Of a stretch of 64,000 nt of DNA, positions 1 through 9,024 are shown one piece after another. The notes beneath the pieces are model-generated. The model searched no databases. It saw nothing but the letters and a program-made list of their open reading frames with translations, and was not told where the DNA came from. The position numbers were made by a program, and so were the translations under genes. The stretch's first letter is position 1. The number at the start of each line of letters is the position of its first letter. Source of the stretch: Roseomonas sp. OT10 (GTDB lineage: Bacteria; Pseudomonadota; Alphaproteobacteria; Acetobacterales; Acetobacteraceae); assembly GCF_020991085.1 (NCBI RefSeq), contig NZ_CP087720.1, forward strand, positions 124,001 to 188,000, written 5' to 3'.

Positions 1-876
1 CCCTCGGAGCGGTACTGTCGCGAGCGGGGCCAGCGGCACAAGAAGCTCACCGACTGGGCCCGCCAACTCATTCTGCAGACACGCCGATGGCTTCCAGGGC
101 GCGACATCGTGCTGGTCGGCGACAGCGGCTTTGCGGCCCTGGAACTGCTGGCTGCCCTGACCCGGCACAGGATCACCGGGATCACGCGCCTGCGGCTCGA
201 CGCGGCACTCTATGACCCGGCGCCACCCCGGCTGCCCGGCACCAACGGTCGACCCCGCACCAAAGGGGCGCGGAAGCCCAACCTATCCGAGGTGCTGGTT
301 GGCACCGACACGCACTGGCAGCGTGTGGTGATCCCAGGCTGGTATGGGGAGGGGGAGCGTGGCGTGGAGATCTGCTCGGCCACGGCCGTGTGGCGCCATA
401 GTGGGATGCCCATCGTGCCGATCCGCTGGGTGCTGGTCCGTGATCCGCACCATCGGTTCGAGCCGCAGGCCCTGCTGTGCACCGAGCCTGACCAGACGCC
501 CGAGCAGATCCTGCGTTGGTTCATCCAGCGCTGGCAACTGGAGGTGACCTTTCAGGAGACCAGGGTTCATCTCGGTGTCGAGACACAGCGGCAGTGGTCG
601 GACCCCGCCATCGCCCGCACCACGCCATGCCTGCTTGGGGTATTCTCGCTCGTCACCCTCCTGGCCGCCCAGCTCAGGCCCTCAGAACGCAATGCCGCAG
701 CGAGCAGCGCGTGGTACCGCAAGGAACGCCCGACCTTCAGCGACACCCTCGCCGCCGTGCGGCGGCACATCTGGTGCGAGCAAGGTTTCCTCACATCCCG
801 GCACGGAGGTCACGGCGCAAAACCTCGGCGAGCACTCCAGCACGCCTGGACTTACGCACTCTGTCACGCCGCCTAA
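1..876 (+). CDS. DDE transposase, 5' end beyond the window
   Basis: The frame is open from base 1, so the N-terminus lies outside the window; the visible part is about 291 residues. It shows the middle and C-terminal parts of a DDE-type transposase: VGDSGFAA early on (a likely catalytic Asp), and the later stretch RWQLEVTFQE, where the Glu pair fits the last acidic catalytic residue. The following segment (LGVETQRQWSD, IARTTP) is characteristic of an IS4/IS701-like group common in Methylobacterium-type alphaproteobacteria. It ends at TAA 874-876, about 20 bp before IS copy 1, so that copy landed at or just beyond this element's end. Its own terminal repeats could not be identified. The family name is a recollection of similar proteins and not secure. 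Confidence 0.75.
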   Translation, partial: PSERYCRERGQRHKKLTDWARQLILQTRRWLPGRDIVLVGDSGFAALELLAALTRHRITGITRLRLDAALYDPAPPRLPGTNGRPRTKGARKPNLSEVLVGTDTHWQRVVIPGWYGEGERGVEICSATAVWRHSGMPIVPIRWVLVRDPHHRFEPQALLCTEPDQTPEQILRWFIQRWQLEVTFQETRVHLGVETQRQWSDPAIARTTPCLLGVFSLVTLLAAQLRPSERNAAASSAWYRKERPTFSDTLAAVRRHIWCEQGFLTSRHGGHGAKPRRALQHAWTYALCHAA

Positions 877-894
877 TGGCCAAAGTCGAGCTGA

Positions 895-1848
895 GAGTCT
901 GATTCATAATTATCCGGCGTGATTTCATGGCCTTGCGATGCGGCGTGCGAAGAGCTGGATCGAGGCGATGAAGAGCCATGCGGTAGCCGATGCGATGGTC
1001 TGCTCGAAGTCCTTGGCGAGGCGGCGGTTCCGATTGAGCCAAGCCAGTGTGCGTTCGACAACCCAACGGCGCGGGAGGACGACAAACCCTCTTGCGGCAT
1101 CTGACCGTTTGACGATCTCGACGGTCCATTTGCCGATCCGCCGGAGGGCGTCCCTGAGCTTGTCGCCAGCATATCCACCATCGGCGAAGACATGGCGCAG
1201 CCACGGGAAGCGCTTGATGATCTCGGCCAGCACCAGCGGCGCACCGTCACGGTCCTGGATGTCGGCGGTGTGGACTACCGCATGGACGAGATTGCCGTCG
1301 GTGTCGGTCAGGATGTGGCGCTTGCGGCCCTTGGTCTTCTTGCCCGCATCATAGCCCCGAGGTCCGCCGCTTTCCGTGGTTTTGACGCTTTGGCTGTCGA
1401 TTACCCCGGCGCTGGGCGAGGCTTCGCGACCCGTCCCCTCACGGGCGATCAGCAACAGAGCATGGTTCAATGACAACCACAGCCTATTGTCCCGCCACAG
1501 GTAGAACCAGCGCCGCACCGTCGAGACCGGCGGAAAGCAGGGCGGCAGCATCCGCCACGGCAGGCCGCCACGCAGCAGATACAGGATCGCCTCGACAATC
1601 CGCCTGAGTGGCCACTTGCGCGGGCGGCCCACATGCGATGCTGGCGGAAAGAACGGCTCCAGCAGTGCCCATTCGGCATCGGTCAAATCGCTTGGCAAAG
1701 CCAGTTCCGCACGGGCATACTGCGCCCGAGTGGTATCGGTCCACATCGTTGATCTCCGGAAGTTTTCGCAAAAACCCCTGAATCAATGACCTGGGCTGGC
1801 GTCAAGCTAACCCGCTGATACCACTCAACTTAATTTCGGATCAGGCTC
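895..1848 (-). mobile_element. IS5-family element, IS1031 type, copy 1 (954 bp)
   Basis: A complete insertion sequence, one of three with the same length and transposase. The ends are imperfect inverted repeats: GAGTCTGATTC at the transposase 3' side and GAGCCTGATCC at the 5' side. It is flanked by the 3-bp duplication TGA (892-894 and 1849-1851), matching the TNA target rule of the IS1031 subgroup. It sits next to the transposase that ends at 876. The roughly 160 bp on its other side, up to the MarR gene, holds no recognisable gene. Confidence 0.95.
925..1746 (-). CDS. IS5-family (IS1031-type) transposase, copy 1
   Basis: A full-length 273-residue DDE transposase in a single frame. The N-terminal DUF4096-like region has LTDAEWALLEPFFP and the helix around GRPRKW. 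The catalytic Asp residues are in VIDSQSVKT and FADGGYAG, and the Glu is in VVERTLAWLNR followed by the RRLAKDFE motif. The start ATG lies about 100 bp inside the left repeat. The protein is identical to those of the copies at 34111 and 57074, so all three copies are probably young and at least one is likely active. Confidence 0.96.
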   Translation of the reverse strand: MWTDTTRAQYARAELALPSDLTDAEWALLEPFFPPASHVGRPRKWPLRRIVEAILYLLRGGLPWRMLPPCFPPVSTVRRWFYLWRDNRLWLSLNHALLLIAREGTGREASPSAGVIDSQSVKTTESGGPRGYDAGKKTKGRKRHILTDTDGNLVHAVVHTADIQDRDGAPLVLAEIIKRFPWLRHVFADGGYAGDKLRDALRRIGKWTVEIVKRSDAARGFVVLPRRWVVERTLAWLNRNRRLAKDFEQTIASATAWLFIASIQLFARRIARP

Positions 1849-2010
1849 TGAGAGCCTGCTCTGCAAGTCCCTGCTGACCAGACCGGGCACGCTTTTCCCG
1901 CTCGCCGGCGGGCACAAAGGGAGAACTTCGGGCCATTTGGAAGGTCTCGATACGACTTAGCTGCTCAAGATTTTCCCACATTGGGCCCAGAGGGGGCTTT
2001 TAGAACAGGC

Positions 2011-2574
2011 TCAGAGGCGCGCCGAGGTTCCGCCGGGTGCTTCTCCGTCTTGGCCGCCCGCCTCTTCGGAGCGAGCACTGGCTGGGCTTTCTCGTCGCCG
2101 GAATTCCGGATCCTGCTGCCCGAAGTTCTGGCGGGCGCGGCGCAACAGCGCGATGAAGAACAACTGCTCCTCCCGGCTCATGTTCCTCAGCACCCGCTCG
2201 TTCACCATGCGGGCAACTGGCAGGAGCTGCTCGCGGAGGCGGCGACCCGCGGGGGTCAGCAGGATGTGTACTTTCCGCTTGTCGGTTTCGCTGCGGACAC
2301 GACGGATCCAGCCATCCGCCTCCATACCACGAAGCGCCACAACCGCCGTTGGCTCCATCATACCCAGACGCTGCGCCAGCTCCCGCTGGGTCAGCCCGTC
2401 TTCTTGCCAGAGTAAGCGGAGGAAGTACCAGTGGCCATGCAGGACGCCACGCTCCTGCACGAGTGTGGCCAGCTCCCGCTGGACCGCCCGGTTGAGGTCA
2501 CGAATGAGGAAACCGGCACTTTCATCGAACGGCAGCGCATCATGAAGGCCATGTTCATTCGGTTCATCCTGCAT
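2011..2574 (-). CDS. MarR-family transcriptional regulator
   Basis: A 187-residue winged-helix repressor. The DNA-binding part is recognisable from LTQRELAQRLGMMEPT (recognition helix), through GWIRRVRSETDKRKVHILLT (the wing with the conserved D-R-K pattern), to the dimerisation helix after LTPAGRRL. It is divergent from the ThDP enzyme at 2744 across a 169-bp gap that holds a palindrome resembling two others upstream of the phthalate oxygenase and reductase genes. By gene order and site sharing it is the best candidate for the phthalate regulator, with an aromatic acid as likely ligand (inferred). The C-terminal 25 residues are charged and probably disordered. Confidence 0.9.
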   Translation of the reverse strand: MQDEPNEHGLHDALPFDESAGFLIRDLNRAVQRELATLVQERGVLHGHWYFLRLLWQEDGLTQRELAQRLGMMEPTAVVALRGMEADGWIRRVRSETDKRKVHILLTPAGRRLREQLLPVARMVNERVLRNMSREEQLFFIALLRRARQNFGQQDPEFRRRESPASARSEEAGGQDGEAPGGTSARL

Positions 2575-2653
2575 GGAGGGATTGTAAGGACATCCGCGCT
2601 CCTCACCAAGTATCGGCCCGTTCCGACACCCGACGCCAGAATCAGCGCTTTAC

Positions 2654-2665
2654 TTCGATCTCTAA
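2654..2665. promoter_or_regulatory. candidate MarR operator 1
   Basis: TTCGATCTCTAA, an imperfect palindrome in the MarR/ThDP-enzyme intergenic region. It differs at one base from the site at 8812 and shares CTAAGCA with the site at 8964. It lies 80 bp upstream of the MarR start and 79 bp before the ThDP enzyme. Confidence 0.5.
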
Positions 2666-2743
2666 GCACATAAGGATTGGCGCAACAGGGGTGGTCGGGA
2701 GCGGGCCCGACCGCATGCCAACAGCTTTGAGGAGGCGGGACGC

Positions 2744-4516
2744 ATGGACAAGTCATTGGTCCAGGGGGAGCTGGAGGCGCCGGTACCGAGCGAGGGCGGC
2801 AGCATCTGGGGCAGTGACGTCGTGGCCGGGATGCTCCGCGCCCTCGGCTATCCCTATGTTTCGCTCAACCCCGGGGCGAGCTTCCGGGGCCTGCATGACA
2901 GCCTCGTCAACCGCAACGGCAACCGCGATCCACAGATGCTGCTCTGCCTGCACGAAGGCCATGCCGTCGCAATTGCGCATGGCTGGGCCAAGGTTACGGG
3001 AAAGCCGCTGGCTGTGGTGCTGCATAGCAATGTCGGCCTCCTGCATGGTTCGATGGGGCTGTTCAATGCTTGGTGCGACCGGGTGCCGATGATGGTGCTG
3101 GGCGCAACCGGCCCGGTCGATGCGGCCCGGCGGCGCCCCTGGATCGACTGGCTCCACACCTCTCAGGACCAGGGCGCGCTGGTCCGCTCCTTCCTCAAAT
3201 GGGACGCGCAGCCCGCTTCGGTCGAGGCCGCCATCGAGGCGATGCTGCGGGCGGACATCCTGACCCGCACCGCGCCGCACGGCCCTGTCTACATCAACCT
3301 CGATGCATCGCTGCAGGAGCAGCGGCTGGAAGCTATGCCGGACCTGCCGGATCCGGCACAGTTTGCCGCCCCCGCCGCGCCGATGCCGGCGGCGGCCGAT
3401 GTCGCGCGTGCCGCTGCGATGCTGGATGGCGCCAAATCTCCCGTCATCCTGGCGGGTCGGACATCGCGCGACCCAGTGGACTGGGGCCGGCGCGTGGCGC
3501 TGGCGGAGCGGCTCCACGCGCGCGTCCTGACGGACATCAAGGTCGGCGCCGCCTTTCCGACCGACCATCCCCTGCATGCCGGCGCGCCCGGCTTCTTCCT
3601 GGATGCGGCGGGCGCGGCGGTGCTGCGGGAAGCCGACGTCGTCCTCAGCCTCGACTGGCTGGACCTCGCCGGGACCTTGAAGCAGGCGGGCCGGCCGACC
3701 GCGCAGATCATCCAGGTTTCGATGGACCACCAGCTCCACAACGGCTTCGGCATGGAGCACCAAGCCCTGCCAAAGCTGGCGCTGCATCTGGCCTGCGCGC
3801 CGGATATCGGCGCAGCCGCCATCGCCGATGCCCTGGTGGCCGGGACTGGCAGCGCGCCGGCGGAGGCGCCCACTCGCCCGGCGCTGGCCCGCCCGGCGGA
3901 CGATGCCGACCTCGATGTCGGCACTCTGGCCGGAGCACTGGGTGCTGGGCTGGAGGGGATCAGCACCTGCTTCGTCCGCCTGCCGCTCGGCTGGAAGGGG
4001 GATGCCTGGCATTTCGGCCATCCGCTCGACTTCCTGGGCTATGATGGCGGCGCCGGCATCGGCTCCGGCCCGGGGATGCTGATCGGAGCTGCTCTGGCGC
4101 TGCGCGGCGGCAACCGTCTGCCGGTAGCCGTGCTGGGGGATGGAGACACGATGATGTCGGCTTCCGCCCTCTGGACCGCGGCGCATTATCGGGTCCCGCT
4201 GCTCGCCGTAGTGGCCAATAACCGGTCCTTCTACAACGACGAGGTCCATCAGGAGCGCGTCGCGAAAGAGCGGCAGCGGCCGGTCGAGAACAAGTGGATC
4301 GGCCAGCAAATCAGCAATCCGGACATCGACATCGCTGCCATCGCACAGGCCCAGGGCGTGGTCGGTCTCGGCCCCGTTCGCACGTCGGGTGAGCTTGTGG
4401 AGGCGGTGCGGGAAGGCGTGCGCCGTGTGCAGGAGGGCGAATGCGTGCTGATCGATGCCCGCGTACTGCCTGGCTACAACCCCGCGATGTCGGCGGGCCT
4501 GACGCGCGATTCCTGA
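2744..4516 (+). CDS. thiamine-diphosphate-dependent enzyme (acetolactate synthase / benzoylformate decarboxylase family)
   Basis: 590 residues in the usual three-domain order: an N-terminal PYR domain with the activating Glu in LCLHEGHAVAIAHG, a central domain from about residue 200, and a C-terminal PP domain with the ThDP/Mg motif starting GDGDTMMSA and closing with VVANN about 28 residues later. The start ATG follows a strong GAGGAGG. Such enzymes decarboxylate or ligate 2-oxo acids in the cytoplasm. The substrate cannot be read from the sequence. It is divergent from the MarR gene and followed by two binding-protein genes on the same strand. The shared operator suggests membership of the phthalate regulon, although no known phthalate step needs ThDP. 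Confidence 0.88.
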   Translation: MDKSLVQGELEAPVPSEGGSIWGSDVVAGMLRALGYPYVSLNPGASFRGLHDSLVNRNGNRDPQMLLCLHEGHAVAIAHGWAKVTGKPLAVVLHSNVGLLHGSMGLFNAWCDRVPMMVLGATGPVDAARRRPWIDWLHTSQDQGALVRSFLKWDAQPASVEAAIEAMLRADILTRTAPHGPVYINLDASLQEQRLEAMPDLPDPAQFAAPAAPMPAAADVARAAAMLDGAKSPVILAGRTSRDPVDWGRRVALAERLHARVLTDIKVGAAFPTDHPLHAGAPGFFLDAAGAAVLREADVVLSLDWLDLAGTLKQAGRPTAQIIQVSMDHQLHNGFGMEHQALPKLALHLACAPDIGAAAIADALVAGTGSAPAEAPTRPALARPADDADLDVGTLAGALGAGLEGISTCFVRLPLGWKGDAWHFGHPLDFLGYDGGAGIGSGPGMLIGAALALRGGNRLPVAVLGDGDTMMSASALWTAAHYRVPLLAVVANNRSFYNDEVHQERVAKERQRPVENKWIGQQISNPDIDIAAIAQAQGVVGLGPVRTSGELVEAVREGVRRVQEGECVLIDARVLPGYNPAMSAGLTRDS

Positions 4517-4578
4517 TGGCGGTCCCCCTGCGGACCGAATCGATCAAGTCCGGAAAACCGGGCGAGGGAGAGACGAAC

Positions 4579-5544
4579 TTGCAACGCAGAACTTTTCTTC
4601 AGGCAGGCTCTGGATTACTGGCCTCCGTCCTGCCGGCGGGGGCACAGCAGCCCGCGGCGTTCCCCACGAAACCCGTGCGGTTCGTCGTGCCATTCACCCC
4701 TGGTGGCAGCAACGATGTCGTGGCCCGGTTGGTGGCGGAACAGCTTTCCGCCCGCTGGGGTCAGCCCATCGTGGTGGAGAACCGGCCGGGGGCCAGTGGC
4801 AACATCGGCGCGGAGGCCGTCGCGCGCTCCGCTCCTGACGGCTACACTTGGCTGCTGGGCGCGAACCAGATCTTCACCACGAACCCCCACATCGTGCGCG
4901 GCCCCTTCGACGTGCTGACGGACTTCGCCTATACGGTGCGACTGGCCAACGTGCCCGTTGTACTGGTGACGCATCCCAGCGTGCCGGCTCGCAGCTTGGC
5001 CGATCTCGTCGCCCTGGCGAAGCAGAAGCCCGGCACGCTGAGCTACCCGTCCTCCGGTGCCGGCTCGTTCCAGCATCTGGGCATGGCGCGGCTGGTCGGG
5101 GAGGATGCCGTGCACGTTCCCTACCGGGGCGCCAACGCCCTGATGCCTGACCTGCTGGCGGGACGCGTACAGGTGTTCGCGGGGGCGGTGAACTCCCTGC
5201 TGCCGCATATCCATTCCGGCGCGCTCCGGGCGATCGCCCTGCTGGGCAGCACCCGCACGCGGCTTCTGCCGGAGGTGCCGACGGTGGTCGAGTTGGGGAT
5301 GCCGGAAGCCCAGACCTCGGTCTGGCTCAGCATCGCCCTGCCGGCCGGTACGCCGCGCCCGGTGATCGACAAGGTCTATGCCGGCGCGGCCGACGTCATC
5401 CGCTCGCCCGAGGCGGCGGCCAAGCTGGCGGAGCAGGGGATCGAGCCGGCCATCCAGTCCCCGGACGAACTGTCCGAAACGGTGCGCTCCGAGTTTGCCA
5501 GGGATCGCGAGCTGATCGCCCGCCTCAACATCCGCGCCGACTAG
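4579..5544 (+). CDS. Bug/TctC-family periplasmic solute-binding protein
   Basis: About 321 residues. The TTG at 4579 is chosen because it is preceded by GAGGGAGAG at good spacing and directly starts a twin-arginine signal (QRRTFLQAGSGLLAS). Upstream in-frame codons would overlap the ThDP enzyme and add no signal peptide. The mature part has the family marks: PTKPVRFVVPFTPGG, ENRPGASGNIGAE, SAPDGYT, a central HVPYRG and a late LPEVPTV. Bug proteins bind carboxylic acids and deliver them to tripartite tricarboxylate transporters, or act as sensors. No TctA/TctB gene is in the window, so it is an orphan. An aromatic carboxylate ligand is inferred from context. Confidence 0.92.
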   Translation: MQRRTFLQAGSGLLASVLPAGAQQPAAFPTKPVRFVVPFTPGGSNDVVARLVAEQLSARWGQPIVVENRPGASGNIGAEAVARSAPDGYTWLLGANQIFTTNPHIVRGPFDVLTDFAYTVRLANVPVVLVTHPSVPARSLADLVALAKQKPGTLSYPSSGAGSFQHLGMARLVGEDAVHVPYRGANALMPDLLAGRVQVFAGAVNSLLPHIHSGALRAIALLGSTRTRLLPEVPTVVELGMPEAQTSVWLSIALPAGTPRPVIDKVYAGAADVIRSPEAAAKLAEQGIEPAIQSPDELSETVRSEFARDRELIARLNIRAD

Positions 5545-5675
5545 CGGGCGCCCGCAAGACGTCCCGGCATGGTGGCGGGCCCCCATCCGGTGCGCGGTTG
5601 CAAAGGCCGCATCGCCGCTGATGCGAGTTTTTCATTGCATCGCTCCTGAACGGGGGCTTGGAGGAACAGATTAAG

Positions 5676-7259
5676 ATGCGACATGTCGTCCTGGCGAAGG
5701 CCACCTGCCGCCTCGCGTTGCGAGTGGCCCTGCTGGCCGGGCTGGCGGCAGCCGCCATGACATCCGGCGCGGCCCGGGCGCAGGTCCTGACCTTCGGCAA
5801 CAACGCCTCCGTGACCAGCATCGATCCGCATTTCTATACCGCGACGCCAAACCTGGAAGTCAGCAAGCAGATCTTTGATGGCCTGACCCGCACGGATGCG
5901 GACGGCAAGGTGCAGCCGGGCCTCGCGGTGTCCTGGCAGCAGGCGGGTCCGCAGGCCTGGGATTTCAGGTTGCGCACCGGCGTGACCTTCCATGACGGCA
6001 CGCCATTCACGGCCGACGACGTGGCCTTCACCCTGTCGCGCGTGCCGATGGTGCAGAACAGTCCCGGCAGCTTCGTCATCTTCACCCGGTCGATCGAGCG
6101 GGTGGAGGTGGTCGATCCGCTGACGGTGCGGCTCCACACGCGGGGCTCCGATCCGCTGGTGCCGGTCAACCTGGCCTGGGTGATGATGCTCAGCCGCATC
6201 GTGCATGCCGATGCGGCAACAGAACGCTTTAACGACGGCAGCCTGGCCATCGGCACCGGCCCCTTTCGCTTCGCGGCCTATGTGCCTGGGGAGCGGATCG
6301 AGCTGAGCCGGAACGAGGCATACTGGGGCGAGAAGCCGGCCTGGAGCCGCGTCACCAACCGCACCATCCGCAATGCCGGCGCCCGCACGGCGGCGCTGCT
6401 CTCCGGCGACGTGGACATTATCAACGGCGTGCCCACGGCCGACATGGCGCGACTTCGCGCGGATTCGCGCCTGCGTGTCGAGGAAGCCACCGGCCTTCGC
6501 ATCGTTTATCTCGGGCTCGATCTCATCCGGCCGGAGGCCAGCTTCGTGAAGGGCCCGAACGGGGAGGCGCTGGAGCGCAACCCGCTGCAGGATCAGAGGG
6601 TGCGCAGGGCTCTGTCCCTAGCCGTGGACCGGCAGACCATCGCCGACCGCGTGATGGAAGGGGCCGTGGCGCCGACCGCACAGGTGGTGCGGGAACAGCT
6701 GGGGGGCCATGTTCCCGGCCTCACCCCGGCCACCGACCCCGCCGAGGCACGCCGGCTGCTGAGCGCAGCCGGCTACGCCAGCGGGTTCCGCATCACCCTG
6801 CACGGTCCCAACGACCGTTACCTGAACGATGCACGTGTCATCCAGGCCATCGGGCAGATGTGGCAGCGTGTTGGCATCCAGACCACGGTGGAGCCGATGC
6901 CATGGACCGCCTATGCGGCCCGCGCAAACCGGGGCGAATTCTCGGCCTTTCTCCTCGGCGGCACGGCCGCGACGGGGGAAGCGTCCTATCCCTTGCGCTC
7001 CATCCTCGGGCTCCGGGGGGCGGATATGCCGCGCTATGCCAACCGCGACTTCGTTGCTCTGCTGGACCGGGCGACCGCGACCCTTAACGACGGTGAGCGG
7101 AATGGATTGTTGCAGGGAGCCGTCAGGATGGCGATGAACGACGTCGCCTTCATTCCGCTCTACATCCAGAAGGCGGCCTTCGCCATGCGGCGCGGGATCG
7201 GCTATGCCGCCCGCGCGGACGAGGCCATGCATGCCTCCGAGGTCCGGCCAGTGCCCTGA
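5676..7259 (+). CDS. ABC transporter substrate-binding protein, peptide/nickel (SBP_bac_5) family
   Basis: 527 residues from ATG 5676, which has GGAGGA 11 bases upstream. The signal peptide is basic then Ala/Leu-rich and ends near SGAARAQ. The mature protein has the family 5 pattern: LTFGNNASVTSIDPHFYT, then IFDGLTRTDADGKVQPGLA, VTFHDGTPFTADDVAFT, GTGPFRF and QDQRVRRALSLAVDRQTI. Length is normal. Partner permease and ATPase genes are absent, so it must use a transporter encoded elsewhere or is orphaned. It converges on the Rieske gene, with a hairpin between them at 7361. Confidence 0.93.
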   Translation: MRHVVLAKATCRLALRVALLAGLAAAAMTSGAARAQVLTFGNNASVTSIDPHFYTATPNLEVSKQIFDGLTRTDADGKVQPGLAVSWQQAGPQAWDFRLRTGVTFHDGTPFTADDVAFTLSRVPMVQNSPGSFVIFTRSIERVEVVDPLTVRLHTRGSDPLVPVNLAWVMMLSRIVHADAATERFNDGSLAIGTGPFRFAAYVPGERIELSRNEAYWGEKPAWSRVTNRTIRNAGARTAALLSGDVDIINGVPTADMARLRADSRLRVEEATGLRIVYLGLDLIRPEASFVKGPNGEALERNPLQDQRVRRALSLAVDRQTIADRVMEGAVAPTAQVVREQLGGHVPGLTPATDPAEARRLLSAAGYASGFRITLHGPNDRYLNDARVIQAIGQMWQRVGIQTTVEPMPWTAYAARANRGEFSAFLLGGTAATGEASYPLRSILGLRGADMPRYANRDFVALLDRATATLNDGERNGLLQGAVRMAMNDVAFIPLYIQKAAFAMRRGIGYAARADEAMHASEVRPVP

Positions 7260-7360
7260 GGCGCGACCGGACCTTCACCCGTCGCTCAAGCCCCGATGCA
7301 GAATCCGAATCCCTGTTCCCAAGGCTCATGTCTGCCAGTTGAGTGGTGAAGCATGGGAAA

Positions 7361-7384
7361 GCCCGGCCGGAAGAGCGGCCGGGC
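7361..7384 (-). terminator. rho-independent terminator candidate
   Basis: A perfect 9-bp stem (GCCCGGCCG / CGGCCGGGC) with a 6-base loop, between the convergent binding-protein gene and the Rieske gene. Reading the minus strand, the stem is followed by TTTCCC, so it best fits as the terminator of the Rieske gene. It could also stop plus-strand transcripts. Confidence 0.6.
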
Positions 7385-7414
7385 ACCTGCGCGGGATGGA
7401 AGGCTAGGGGAGGA

Positions 7415-8755
7415 TCAGGCGATGGCAGCTTGCGCCATGGCCTTCTCGTCCTCTTCCTCTTCCATGCCGTTCAGGTAGGCAACCTCCTCATCCGAAGCGC
7501 CGAGAGTGCGCCAGTTCGCTGTCTTGGGCACGATACCCTGGTAGGAGCGCAGCTTCGCCTGCGGCAGGTGCGGCTCCTCGAGCCCGATCGGCGCGGCGCC
7601 GGCGGCGTGCCGGGCCACCGCGTCCAGCATGATGCGGCGGAACTGGATCACCGCGATGTCGCTCGCACCGAGCCGCTCGGAGGTGCGGTCCGCGATGGCG
7701 CCCATGGACTCCCACATGGCGATGTCCTGATTCGGAATGCCGGGAATGCCGGTGAAGGAATCCCCCGTCTTCATCAGATCCCGGTCTTGGAGGTAGTTGT
7801 TCCAGGCATGTCGCTTCATCGGGCGGAACTCCTCGTCCACGTCAACGCCCACCTCCGCCACGCAGAACTTGCGCCAGGCGGCCGTGGAGATGGCCTCCTT
7901 GCTCTCGTGCCAGGCTATGAAGTGAAAGTAGCTGCTGGTGTCGTCGCGCGGCACGATGAGGCTGGCGACGTTATAGGTGGAATTGGGCGGGATCAGCGCG
8001 ATGAAAGGCGCGACGAAGGTGGTGATCCGCACGTAGTCCTGCGTCGCCGCGTTCATGATAGGGCGACGGATGGCGGCGTAGCGCATGCCGTAGTTAGTGA
8101 CCTGCACCTGGATGCGCGGGTTCTTGTCCGTGGAGGGACGGATCCAGTGCGTGTCCAGCGCCTTCGCCTCGCCTCGGGCGGGCTTCATGTCAGAGGAATG
8201 CAGGGAGGAGGAGTGGGCGCTGTCAATCTGACCTTCCATGATCTGGGCCCAGTTGCAGGGCAGCTGGATCTTCACGATTGCAGCATGGGCCTCTGGCGTG
8301 GGCGCCCAGGGAGGCGGCTCGAACTCAGGCATGGCGTCGGCAGGACCCATATATACCCAGACGAAGCCGCCCGCCTCCCGCACCGGGTAGGCCTTGTGCT
8401 TCAGGCGCTCCGCGAAGCCGCTCTCCTTGGGCTCGGAGGGCATGTCAACGACATTGCCTTCCACGTCGAATTTCCAGCCGTGATACAGGCAACGCAGCCC
8501 ACAATTCTCATTGCGACCGAACGCGAGCGATGCCTTGCGGTGCGGGCACATCTCGCCGAGCACGCCGAGCCGCCCGTCGCTGTCGCGGAAGGCGACCAGC
8601 TTTTCGCCGAACAGGGTCAACCGGACGGGCTTGCCATCGGGCTCGGCCACTTGCTCAGAGAGCAGCGCGGGCACCCAATGGCGGCGCATCAGCTGGCCCA
8701 TGGGGGCATCGCCCTCCACGCGGCACAGGATCTCGTTTTCCTCGGCGGTCAGCAT
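7415..8755 (-). CDS. pht3: Rieske oxygenase, phthalate 4,5-dioxygenase large-subunit type
   Basis: 446 residues. The ATG at 8755 is chosen because family members begin MLT-acidic and GGAAGGAC sits upstream; an in-frame extension of 32 residues looks spurious. The Rieske [2Fe-2S] ligands are C70, H72, C89 and H92 (CPHR ... CLYHGW). The mononuclear iron site is D178, H181 and H186 in QIDSAHSSSLH. It would dihydroxylate phthalate at carbons 4 and 5 using electrons from the reductase encoded divergently at 9025. The one-subunit layout with a separate FMN/ferredoxin reductase is the class IA phthalate type. Another aromatic carboxylate substrate is possible, but the downstream dehydrogenase and decarboxylase support phthalate. 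Confidence 0.88.
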   Translation of the reverse strand: MLTAEENEILCRVEGDAPMGQLMRRHWVPALLSEQVAEPDGKPVRLTLFGEKLVAFRDSDGRLGVLGEMCPHRKASLAFGRNENCGLRCLYHGWKFDVEGNVVDMPSEPKESGFAERLKHKAYPVREAGGFVWVYMGPADAMPEFEPPPWAPTPEAHAAIVKIQLPCNWAQIMEGQIDSAHSSSLHSSDMKPARGEAKALDTHWIRPSTDKNPRIQVQVTNYGMRYAAIRRPIMNAATQDYVRITTFVAPFIALIPPNSTYNVASLIVPRDDTSSYFHFIAWHESKEAISTAAWRKFCVAEVGVDVDEEFRPMKRHAWNNYLQDRDLMKTGDSFTGIPGIPNQDIAMWESMGAIADRTSERLGASDIAVIQFRRIMLDAVARHAAGAAPIGLEEPHLPQAKLRSYQGIVPKTANWRTLGASDEEVAYLNGMEEEEDEKAMAQAAIA

Positions 8756-8811
8756 GGCAGCGTGTCCTTCCGGTGGCTGAACGCGGGGCGGGTCCGCCCT
8801 CAGCAAAGTGG

Positions 8812-8823
8812 TTAGATCTCTAA
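8812..8823. promoter_or_regulatory. candidate MarR operator 2
   Basis: TTAGATCTCTAA, with perfect TTAGA/TCTAA arms around TC, 57 bp upstream of the Rieske start and followed by a second half-site TATCTAG. It matches the site at 2654 except for one base. Confidence 0.55.
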
Positions 8824-8963
8824 TATCTAGTTCGGACGCACGCCTCGTCAAGCGGATTACCGGTTTCGCTGCTGTGACTCGGCCCGCGTATTAATAATGC
8901 GTCGCAATTGAAACTCGCCTCGACATGGCCAGAAAGATTCTCGGGCAGACTTGCGCTAACTAT

Positions 8964-8975
8964 GTTAGATACCTA
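8964..8975. promoter_or_regulatory. candidate MarR operator 3
   Basis: TTAGATACCTAA followed by GCAT, 50 bp upstream of the reductase start. It shares TTAGAT and CTAA with the site at 8812, and CTAAGCA with that at 2654. The region around it is AT-richer than its surroundings, as expected of a promoter. Confidence 0.5.
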
Positions 8976-9024
8976 AGCATAATCCGGGCGGCAGCCGTAA
9001 CGCCGCCAGAGGAAACATCTCCCC

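Noticed and set aside
2753-4309. Minus-strand open frame of 518 codons across the ThDP enzyme
   Set aside because: No recognisable domain and Arg/Gln/His-rich; the plus-strand frame has the ThDP motif.
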